A DNA stretch of 64,000 nt from CAYMZZ01 sp046297935. GTDB taxonomy: Bacteria > Bacteroidota > Bacteroidia > Chitinophagales > Chitinophagaceae. The notes below the pieces were generated by a model that saw only the letters and a list, made by a program, of their open reading frames with translations, was not told where the DNA came from and searched no databases. Numbering within the stretch: position 1 is the stretch's first letter; every line of letters starts with the position of its first letter. The translations under genes and the position numbers were made by a program. The stretch spans positions 25,504-89,503 of the forward strand of contig JBKBHA010000016.1 in the NCBI GenBank assembly GCA_046297935.1, read 5' to 3'. Positions 54,122-61,078 of the stretch are shown piece by piece.

Positions 54122-54862
54122 ATGGAACTAAACACAACAAACCCACATTGCTTTACCTACCCAACAGATGAATTACTCATAGAGTTATTAGGTGGAGTGA
54201 GAGTAGAGGGACTGGATAGAATGCGTGTAACAATAAAAGTAACCGTAGTCAACAGAAAACATGCCGGCTATCTGAGCAACCCTGAACTTGCAGGCTTGTC
54301 AGTAAGGCATAATCTGGATTTATACAACGACACACAGGTGGAGAAATTTGTAAGACGAGTAGCAGAAAAACTGGAAACAGGTAGCATAGCCCTTACAAAA
54401 GCGATAGCAGACATAACAGGTCAGTTGGAAGAATACAGATTAAAACAACTGGATAAGCAAGAGGTGAGAATGGAGAAGGCTTTGAGCAAAGAAGAAAGAG
54501 AAGATGCAGTGCAATTCTTAGAACAGAAAGACCTACTGCAAAGAACCAATGAAATGATTGGCAAATCTGGTGTAATTGGAGAAGAAACAAACAGGCTGCT
54601 GATGTACCTGATATTTACCAGCCGGAAAAGAGAACATCCTTTGCATGTGATTTCACTGGGGAACAGGGGTATTGGGAAGACTTACCTGCAAGAGAAGGTT
54701 GGAGAACTGATACCGGAAGAAGACAAGGTAGAGATAACCACGCTGTCAGAAAATGCCCTTTACTACTTTGGACAACGGGAACTGCAACACAGGCTGGTGC
54801 TGATAGAGGATTTGGACGGAGCCGAAAGTGTGCTGTATCCGTTGAGAAAGCTGCAAAGCTAA
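54122..54862 (+). pseudogene. truncated ATPase (primase/helicase-like) fragment of a mobile element
   Basis: This 246-residue open frame has a Walker A motif GNRGIGKTYLQ near residue 182 and a Walker B strand LVLIEDLDGAE near residue 226. It then stops within a few residues of the ATPase core, where sequence switches to an RHS core remnant. The P-loop domain is thus cut off. The N-terminal 170 residues are helical and charged. I believe it derives from a replication or DNA-processing protein of a Bacteroidota mobile element, but I do not recognise the exact family. Confidence 0.6.
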
Positions 54863-54888
54863 AGGTCGAGACCGAAACAGTGGCGCTG

Positions 54889-55503
54889 ACAATTGCAGTA
54901 TGTTGGGTCCAGGGTCCATTTACTTCCTGAACAGCCAGAGCGGCTATAAAAATTGCAAGCCCTATGCTTTCATCAATTGGTTTTTGTTAGACAGCTTGTC
55001 CCGATAGCGGAGCTTCTCAGGACGCAGTTTAAGTTTGTTGCTGCAAGTAGTGGTTTTGAACAGGTCGGTAACGACAATACGCTCACCTCGCATACCAAGA
55101 CGAATTTAACAGCCAGCAAGAATGGATTTTTGTATATTTATGTCAGTAACGAGACGCCGAATATAGACAGCCTGTCCCGCCATCGGCGGATGTTCCCTGC
55201 CTGCCGGCAGGCAGGTTTGATATTCTGACGGTCACCCATATCCGCGGGCTGATTCTGGAGGAAACACATTATTATCCGTTTGGGTTGACGATGGCCGGGA
55301 TAAGTTCGAAGGCATTAAACGGAATTGCGGAAAATAAAAAGAAGTTTATCGGCCAAGTTCACGATATTGATTTTGGGTTGAGTTGGTATCAATTCAGATA
55401 CTGAAATCACGATCCTCAAATAGGTCGTTTTTGGCAAGTAGATCCACTGGCATCTAAATATGTTTATAACAGCACGTATGCCTATGCTGAAAACAAAGTA
55501 GGG
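54889..55503 (+). pseudogene. RHS core 3'-end remnant, orphan cassette 1
   Basis: Pieces of an RHS core can be read in shifting frames: YFLNSQSGYKN, FEQVGNDNTLTSHTKT, NGFLYIYVSNETPNID, HYYPFGLTMAGISSKAL, GLSWYQFRY and PQIGRFWQVDPLASKY. Lesions are a 29-nt insertion at 54,993-55,021, two short palindrome-containing insertions at 55,169-55,191 and 55,194-55,215, and a TGA at 55,402-55,404 where arginine CGA is expected. It leads in frame into the variable domain at 55,504. Confidence 0.8.
55169..55215. repeat. two adjacent palindromic insertions in cassette 1 core
   Basis: Between the codons for NID and FD of the core lie TGTCCCGCCATCGGCGGAT (first) and CCTGCCTGCCGGCAGGCAGG (second), separated by GT. 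Cassette 2 has the second palindrome at the same core site (57,927-57,949), and cassette 3 has neither. Confidence 0.8.
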
Positions 55504-56175
55504 ATGGGCTTTGATCTCGAGGGGTTAGAATTACAGGCATTTAATAAAATGCTGAACGCTGCCGGAATTAATATTGAACGAGAAAACATTAAAGCGCAAG
55601 CAGCAGCTGATCGTTTTTATAAAGCAGCAGAACCATATGTGAGTGTGACAAAGGACGTTATTACAATTGTGGGGGGTGTCACATTATTAGTCGCATCTGG
55701 CGGAACTGCTGCGCCAATATTGGTGGGGTTAGCAGGTTCCGCAACTGTAACAGGAGGAACCATGAAACTAGCATTTGATATTTCTGGGAACAAAGAAGCA
55801 TCTGACCAAATACCTACAACTTTGTCTGGTACTGCGATTTTTTTGACGAATGGAGTATCAGAGGCTACTACAGGACAAAGTCTTATTAGTGATGATGTTA
55901 AAACTGTTGTTGAATTCAGCGAAGGGGTCTTGACTTTTAATGTATCTGGCTTTGGGAAAATGACTGATGTTGAGAAAGCTAGCACAATTTTAGCGGGCCT
56001 GTCATTGACATTGGATGGAGTAAGCCCGGAGATTACCAGCGCTTTAGCAAATTTATTGGGTGGGGCAAGTGGTGGAAATGCATCGCCAGCAAATTTAGAC
56101 GCCAAACCAAAAATTGATAATACTTATGTTAGACCACCAGTCTTATTGCCGGAAAAGAAGGAAGCGAATCGATAG
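55504..56175 (+). CDS. orphan RHS C-terminal domain, cassette 1 (hydrophobic, possibly membrane-active)
   Basis: The 223-residue frame continues the core remnant (core end YNSTYAYAENKVGMGFDLEGLE). The middle contains long Gly/Ala/Val-rich hydrophobic runs (ITIVGGVTLLVASGGTAAP and a second ILVGLAGSATVTGG), as in pore-forming or membrane-inserting domains, then a Gly/Asn/Pro tail. No enzyme motif is seen. The ATG given is internal to the core; translation as a separate protein is uncertain because of the upstream stop. Two membrane-type small genes follow, possible immunity proteins. Confidence 0.6.
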   Translation: MGFDLEGLELQAFNKMLNAAGINIERENIKAQAAADRFYKAAEPYVSVTKDVITIVGGVTLLVASGGTAAPILVGLAGSATVTGGTMKLAFDISGNKEASDQIPTTLSGTAIFLTNGVSEATTGQSLISDDVKTVVEFSEGVLTFNVSGFGKMTDVEKASTILAGLSLTLDGVSPEITSALANLLGGASGGNASPANLDAKPKIDNTYVRPPVLLPEKKEANR

Positions 56176-56179
56176 TCGA

Positions 56180-56578
56180 ATGGCTAGCGTGTTGTTTTTT
56201 TTAGTTGGTAGCCTTACCTTTTTTGTTGGCTGTATATCTCCGAAGAAAGATGTTTGTCCAGAAAAGTTTATGAATGCCAAGCAGTTTTTATACCTTGAAG
56301 GTGGAAGATTAGCGAATAAGGGATTCTTCATTAAGGATTCAGTACATTTAGAATACTCGGGCGGTATGTTGTATTCAGAATCTATAATAAGGTGGAAGGG
56401 ATGTTTTGAATATGTGTTGTATATAAAACGAACCTATTTTGACGGCGCGGGTTTGAAGGAGGGTGATACTCTTTCAGTAAAGATACTTGAAGTCAGAAAG
56501 GATACATTGATGTGTATAGCCTCCGCATCGGGACATTCTTTCCCGGTAAATTTTCTTAAATCCAAAATGCAGCAATAA
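56180..56578 (+). CDS. small lipoprotein, candidate immunity protein of cassette 1
   Basis: The 132-residue protein has a lipoprotein signal (FFLVGSLTFFVGCISP). The ATG at 56,180 lies 4 nt after the preceding stop. The mature part is beta-rich (SVHLEYSGGMLYSESIIRW), with no recognised family. Close spacing to the toxin-like frame and the membrane anchor suggest immunity function. Confidence 0.6.
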   Translation: MASVLFFLVGSLTFFVGCISPKKDVCPEKFMNAKQFLYLEGGRLANKGFFIKDSVHLEYSGGMLYSESIIRWKGCFEYVLYIKRTYFDGAGLKEGDTLSVKILEVRKDTLMCIASASGHSFPVNFLKSKMQQ

Positions 56579-56785
56579 ATGCCAAATCACATTGTCATTT
56601 ATTTAGCAGCGGGATGCCTGTTTTTTGTTGGTTTGCTTCTTGTCAAATACGGACTAAGTAAGAGGGATATTAAATCTAGTATGCAAATGGTTCATTATAG
56701 GCCTATAAGGAATTACGGGAAGCGATTTTCGATATTCCTAGGTGTGCTCTGTTTGACTTTATCCGTTTTGCTTTTGGCCTTGTAG
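56579..56785 (+). CDS. small two-span membrane protein
   Basis: The 68-residue protein has two hydrophobic spans (residues 5-23 and 50-67) separated by a basic loop. Its ATG directly follows the TAA of the lipoprotein gene, so it is coupled. A second immunity factor against a membrane-active toxin is a possibility. No family match is known to me. Confidence 0.6.
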   Translation: MPNHIVIYLAAGCLFFVGLLLVKYGLSKRDIKSSMQMVHYRPIRNYGKRFSIFLGVLCLTLSVLLLAL

Positions 56786-56839
56786 CTCAGGTCACCGCAG
56801 CCTCTTGCTACGGAGAACAATATCAGCTGTCTTATTTCT

Positions 56840-57008
56840 TTATTTGGCAAACGTACCAAACCAAGGATGTTATAAACACGTTGTGTTGAACGGTATCGTT
56901 TCGGCCAACTACACCTTGTAGGTTTCGATCATCTTGCATGGCGATGCGGCAGAATTTTCGCAACCGGTTGACTGGGTGATCGGCGATGGGAAGTTGCACA
57001 TCTTTGAT
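56840..57008 (-). pseudogene. IS66-type transposase 3' remnant (copy 1)
   Basis: On the minus strand the reading KDVQLPIADHPVNRLRKF, followed by GVVGRND-like sequence, is the decayed end of an IS66 TnpC protein and its flank. It matches the better-kept copy at 59,686. It is joined directly to the RHS core remnant of cassette 2. Confidence 0.6.
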
Positions 57009-57030
57009 CGAAAAGTGTATTTCGATTCCT

Positions 57031-58016
57031 CTTTGGAAATACGACGCCGCCGGCAACAAGCTGAAAAAAACCGTTACCGAGATCGGCGTTGATACCACGG
57101 TGACGCTGTATATCGCCGGCAGCATGTATCAAAACGATACCCTGCAGTTCCTTGCGCAGGAAGAAGGCAGAATCCGTTTCGCAGCTGCTAAATCACCTAA
57201 GCCAGCCGCCTTCTATTTTGATTACATGCTGAAAGATCATTTAGGCAATGTTCGCATGCTGCTTACGACTCAGAAGGATACTTCTTTTTATCCCGCAGCT
57301 ACGCTTGAAACTGCTAACCTGAACAGTGAGCGATTGTACTACGCCGGAGTTGATACCGGGCGGGTGAATAAATCCACCGTATTGGGCTATCCCAGCGATA
57401 CGCATAGCAACCCGAATGATTTTACCCAAAAGCCGAACGGCAATTGTCCGAAGATCGGAAGCGATAGGGTATTGAAAGTTATGCCTGCCTGCCGAAACGA
57501 AGTGTAGGCAGGGCCGGCGACAAGTTCAACATTTTTGTCAAAAGTTGGTATAAAAAGAACGGAGCAACGCCGGGAACGCCCGTGAATCCGCTGAATAGTC
57601 TGCTAAATGTATTGGAGCCAGCAGTTGCCGGAGTTAGCAGCACCCACGGCGGGGCTACATTAACACAGCTCCAAACCAATAGTACCCTGGATCCCGGTGT
57701 GACCAGCTTCCTGAATAGCCAGAGCGGTTATACGACCAGCAAACCCAAGGCGTTCTTTAACTGGATATTATTCGACGAGCAGTTTAAGTATGTTGCTGCC
57801 AGTAGTGGTTTTGAGCAGGTCGGTAACGACAATACGCTCACCTCGCATACCAAGACGAATTTAACAGCCAGCCAAAATGGATATTTGTATATTTATGTGA
57901 GCAATGAGACGCCGAATATAGACGTGTTCCCTGCCTGCCGGCAGGCAGGTTTGATAATCTGACAGTGACCCATATTCGCGGGCCGATCCTCGAGGAAACA
58001 CACTATTAACCGTTTG
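57031..58016 (+). pseudogene. RHS core 3'-end remnant, orphan cassette 2
   Basis: The core begins abruptly at KYDAAGNKLKKTVTE, then DYMLKDHLGNVRMLL, ATPGTPVNPLNSLL and SNETPNIDV. Lesions are a 28-nt insertion with inverted ends CCTGCCTGCC/GTAGGCAGG at 57,484-57,511, a palindromic insertion at 57,927-57,949, and a TAA at 58,007-58,009 where the core has a tyrosine codon (HYYPF). About nine in ten bases are shared with cassette 3 in the first 230 nt, most differences being at third codon positions. Confidence 0.82.
57484..57511. repeat. 28-nt inverted-repeat insertion in cassette 2 core
   Basis: CCTGCCTGCC and GTAGGCAGG enclose GAAACGAAGT, splitting the codons for VMAGD. The insertion shifts the frame and brings a stop. 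Cassette 3 is intact here (60,433-60,450). Confidence 0.75.
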
Positions 58017-58658
58017 TCCCGAGGCTTCGGGATGACGATGGCAGGGATAAGTAGTAAGGCGTTGGCGTTTGGAAATCCTGAGAATAAGTATGGGTTCGGA
58101 GATAAAGAACTTCAGAGTGTCGAGTTTTCAGATGGCACGGGGTTAGAGATATATGACTTTGATGCAAGAAGGTACGACCCACAAATAGGCCGAATGTTGC
58201 AAGTCGACCCTTGGGTAGAAAAGTATGAAAGACAAAGCCCCTTTGTAGCATTTAATGATAACCCTATAATGTTTGCCGACCCAACAGGAAAAGGAGGAGA
58301 GCTTACGATTGTAGACAATGGTGATGGCACTTTCCACTTGAAAGTAAGATCAACAATATATGTGTATAATGATAAGATGAGTAAGAGTGATCGAGAAAAA
58401 TATGCCAGCAAAATTCAAAATGATATTATGTCACAGTGGAATAACCCAAAAGATGCTGGAAATGGTGAATTAGGCCAAATAGGACAAACAGGGGTAGCAG
58501 TAGTGTTTGAGGTTAGTGTTGTTCAAGTTGGAGAGAATGAGCTTCCCGGGTTAATGGACGGACCTTTTGATGAATCAAAGAATTTTGTAAAGCTTGTTGA
58601 TGGAGAAGGTTCACATATGGACGGGGGTATTATGGACAAATGGATATATACGATTTGA
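58014..58658 (+). CDS. RHS core end plus variable domain, cassette 2 (5' part, frame broken)
   Basis: The 214-residue frame starts in the 16-bp palindrome insertion. It carries TMAGISSKALAFGNPENKY, YDFDARRYDPQIGRMLQVDPW and FNDNPIMFADPTG, the RHS boundary. About 120 residues of variable domain follow (GGELTIVDNGDGTFHLKV). It ends at TGA soon after an ATATATA run; removing one TA unit would join it to the next frame with the zinc-protease motif. It is likely one pseudogene with 58,640-59,023. Confidence 0.7.
   Translation: MSRGFGMTMAGISSKALAFGNPENKYGFGDKELQSVEFSDGTGLEIYDFDARRYDPQIGRMLQVDPWVEKYERQSPFVAFNDNPIMFADPTGKGGELTIVDNGDGTFHLKVRSTIYVYNDKMSKSDREKYASKIQNDIMSQWNNPKDAGNGELGQIGQTGVAVVFEVSVVQVGENELPGLMDGPFDESKNFVKLVDGEGSHMDGGIMDKWIYTI
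58017..58032. repeat. 16-bp palindrome TCCCGAGGCTTCGGGA in cassette 2
   Basis: It replaces the bases GGT of the HYYPFGLTM coding segment and shifts the frame. An identical insertion at the identical site is present in cassette 3 at 60,926. Confidence 0.85.
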
Positions 58659-59023
58659 ATAACAGGGGCACTACAACGGCAGCTCATGAGTATGGTCATA
58701 TGTTGGGATATTTTGTCGATAAAGGAATTCCAACAAACAGATCGGCAGGATTTCAAGAATTTGACAATGATTTCCATGCGCTCCGTAGTGGTGAGCCCAG
58801 TGAGGAAGGGTATATTATGTATCGAAATACATATGAAGGGGGCTCAAACGCCCAATTGAGTAAACGACAAGTACATGGAGCGGAGTTTAGTAGGTTAAAT
58901 GGTGGAAAAGGACTAAGGTTTCCTACTCACAATGGGGTGAATGGAAGCGGGAAAGTTATGATTGTAGATCCATCAAAACCTAAAGAATACTTTGCCGGAC
59001 AATCAACAATCTTAAAAGAATAA
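58640..59023 (+). CDS. zinc-metalloprotease-like C-terminal toxin domain, cassette 2 (3' part)
   Basis: The 127-residue frame contains TTTAAHEYGHMLGYFVD, a HExxH zinc site with a Gly three residues on, as in gluzincin/metzincin peptidases. The metzincin third ligand position is Val with Asp next to it, so subgroup is uncertain. It was probably the end of the domain started at 58,014 and is separated by a 2-nt shift in an ATATATA run. The immunity candidate begins 4 nt later. Confidence 0.7.
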   Translation: MDIYDLNNRGTTTAAHEYGHMLGYFVDKGIPTNRSAGFQEFDNDFHALRSGEPSEEGYIMYRNTYEGGSNAQLSKRQVHGAEFSRLNGGKGLRFPTHNGVNGSGKVMIVDPSKPKEYFAGQSTILKE

Positions 59024-59026
59024 AAA

Positions 59027-59449
59027 ATGCTTTTAAAAACAACTTTTTGCGTTTTCATTTGCTTAGGTTTCTCAAACTTTACGCTTGGGCAGAACAAGCA
59101 ATATAGTCAGGACAGTTTCCGAGTTTGTTCAAAGGTGATAGATGAGATCGGTTATTTTTGGAAGCTGGACTCTTTGGCTAATAATGGTTTTAGAAGATGT
59201 GCCGCCAAGGGAATCGTAGAATCTAAACTTGATCGAGTAAGCAAAGCAATGTTGATTACCCATCTAGGGAAGCCGAACTCGATTTCTGAAAAGTTTAACG
59301 GTGACATTGAATTTTTATATTACTATTTTGACATTCTAGCCATGCCCAAAGATTATAAAGCCCCATTAGCCACAGGCTAAATCGGTTCTTTATTCAAAAA
59401 AAATGAAGAATGTGTATCGTTTATAACAGAAGGAGATTTAGATCGTTAA
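59027..59449 (+). pseudogene. candidate immunity protein of cassette 2 with in-frame stop
   Basis: The protein has a signal peptide (TFCVFICLGFSNFTLGQ) and a 117-residue frame ending at TAA 59,378-59,380. The same frame stays open for 22 further codons (IGSLFKKNEECVSFITE...) to TAA at 59,447-59,449, suggesting a nonsense change near the end. No family is recognised. Its place just after a toxin-like domain suggests an immunity gene acting in the periplasm. Confidence 0.6.
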
Positions 59450-59532
59450 AGAGAAACCGTTAACATAGCAACACAAGTAGGTAAAGTATCAAAATAGTTG
59501 TTGAAAGTGTTGAGCTGGAAAATAGATGAATT

Positions 59533-59565
59533 GCGGGAAGCAAATTTGCTTCCCGCTTTATTTTT
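59533..59565 (+). terminator. intrinsic terminator after cassette 2
   Basis: A perfect 24-bp palindrome (arms GCGGGAAGCAAA/TTTGCTTCCCGC) is followed by TTTATTTTT. Confidence 0.85.
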
Positions 59566-59575
59566 AAAACTTAAC

Positions 59576-59625
59576 CACTCAGCAATGAGTAATTTTTTTA
59601 TGCGATGCCTTCGGCATGCAAGCCT
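59576..59625. repeat. cassette-boundary repeat (copy B)
   Basis: AACCACTC, then GAGTAATTTTTTTATGC, then GATGCCTTCGGCATGCAAG repeat the arrangement at 54,056-54,110. Only the left half of the stem is kept. Confidence 0.6.
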
Positions 59626-59685
59626 AAGGCTAAAATTATAAAATTGAAAGTCTCCCTTCGGCCAGCTACACCATTGAAATTCCGA

Positions 59686-59872
59686 TTATTTTTTGTAGCG
59701 GTGTGGGAGAAGTGCTGGGATGCGGTTAACGGGATGGTCAGCGATACAATGCAGCACGTCTTTAAGCCAGGCGTAAGGCTCCGTACCGTGTATTTTGCAA
59801 GTTCCGAGCAGGTAGTAGAGCATGCCACTGAGTTTGGAGGCTTCATGAGAGCCGGCGAATAAGTAATTTTGC
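59686..59872 (-). pseudogene. IS66-type transposase 3' remnant (copy 2)
   Basis: On the minus strand the frame NYLFAGSHEASKLSGML, LLGTCKIHGTEPYAWLKDV, IADHPVNRIPALLPHRYKK ends at TAA 59,686-59,688. This is the typical C-terminus of IS66-family TnpC. Upstream parts of the transposase are missing. It is joined to the RHS remnant of cassette 3, as copy 1 is to cassette 2. Confidence 0.8.
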
Positions 59873-59952
59873 TCCGGCAGCCATAGCCTAAGGCAGCTTT
59901 GTTGTGGTAGAACACGTATAACGGCAGTGGACTGTAGCGGCATGATTATGGA

Positions 59953-60996
59953 GTGAGAATGGATAACAACATAATCGGGAGGTGGAATGTAGTTTACCCT
60001 ATTGCCGCCGGCAACAAGCTGAAAAAGACCGTTACCGAGATCGGCGTGGATACCACGGTGACGCTGTATATCGCCGGCAGCGTGTATCAAAACGATACCC
60101 TGCAGTTCCTCGCGCAGGAAGAAGGCCGAATCCGGTTCGCTGCAGCCCAATCACCTAAGCCGGCCGCCTTCTATTTTGATTACATGCTGAAAGATCATTT
60201 AGGCAATGTGCGGATGCTGCTGACTACTCAGAAGGATACTTCGTTTTATCCGCCTGCTTCAATGGAAACTGCCAATTTTTCGGTGGAAAATCAGTTGTAT
60301 TCGAATGTAGATGCCGGAATTCGTTCAAATTTGCCAAACGGATATCCGACCGACGAATACACAGATCCAAACGAAAAGGCCGCTAAATTACGAGCTGATA
60401 CTAGAAAGATGGGACCGGGTATCACATTAAAGGTGATGGCTGGCGACCAATTTTCGGTGCGTGTGAGTAGTTGGTATCAGCTACCTGGTGGCACCACACC
60501 AGGCAGTCCCTGGAGTGCCGTGGCAGACATTGCATTTATGATGAGCCATACTGTGGGCGCAGCGTCGGGCGGAAAGCATACTACCTCAGAATTGGAGTCT
60601 GCCGGAGTGTTTGACCCCGGATCACTTTCATTTTTACACGAATACACCGATAGTACTTATATTTCCAGCAGGCCTTTGGCTTCTCTTAACTGGATACTTT
60701 TTGATGAACATTTTAATTATGTCGGCGAAAGTAGCGGAGCCGAATTAGTAGGAGCCAGCGGAGAATTCAAAGTGCATGTCAAGAGCAATTTGCCGATTCA
60801 TAAAAATGGATATCTTTATGTATACGTGAGCAACGAAACCCCCAATGTGGATGTTTATTTTGATAATTTTCAGATTACGCATACGCGAGGGCCAATTCTA
60901 GAGGAAACGCACTATTATCCGTTTGTCCCGAGGCTTCGGGATGACGATGGCGGGGATAAGCTCGAAAGCACTAGCCTTCGGTTCTCCAGAGAATAA
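59953..60996 (+). CDS. RHS core remnant, orphan cassette 3 (frameshifted at its end)
   Basis: The 347-residue frame begins in IS66-flank sequence and enters RHS core at AAGNKLKKTVTE. It reads through DYMLKDHLGNVRMLL, VMAGDQFSVRVSSWYQ and SNETPNVDVYFDNFQ to EETHYYPF. There the 16-bp palindrome TCCCGAGGCTTCGGGA (60,926-60,941) shifts the frame, so the last 23 residues are not core sequence. The core continues in another frame to a TAG at 61,019-61,021 and then to the variable domain. Confidence 0.75.
   Translation: MRMDNNIIGRWNVVYPIAAGNKLKKTVTEIGVDTTVTLYIAGSVYQNDTLQFLAQEEGRIRFAAAQSPKPAAFYFDYMLKDHLGNVRMLLTTQKDTSFYPPASMETANFSVENQLYSNVDAGIRSNLPNGYPTDEYTDPNEKAAKLRADTRKMGPGITLKVMAGDQFSVRVSSWYQLPGGTTPGSPWSAVADIAFMMSHTVGAASGGKHTTSELESAGVFDPGSLSFLHEYTDSTYISSRPLASLNWILFDEHFNYVGESSGAELVGASGEFKVHVKSNLPIHKNGYLYVYVSNETPNVDVYFDNFQITHTRGPILEETHYYPFVPRLRDDDGGDKLESTSLRFSRE
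60926..60941. repeat. 16-bp palindrome TCCCGAGGCTTCGGGA in cassette 3
   Basis: Same palindrome, same core codon and same replacement as at 58,017. The full-length gene is uninterrupted at this point (52,727). Confidence 0.85.
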
Positions 60997-61078
60997 ATTT
61001 AAGTACAATGGTAAAGAATAGCAGCGGGAAGAGTTTAGTGATGGTAGTGGCTTAGAGTGGCTGGATTATGGAGCCAGG

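Noticed and set aside
55402..55404. TGA as selenocysteine or recoded codon in cassette 1
   Set aside because: The position aligns with arginine in other RHS cores, there is no SECIS-like context, and the same cassette has other lesions, so it is a nonsense change.
58640..58660. Programmed ribosomal frameshift in the zinc-protease domain
   Set aside because: The ATATATA run is not a known slippery heptamer and no stimulatory structure is evident. Repeat-length variation, decay or read error is more likely.
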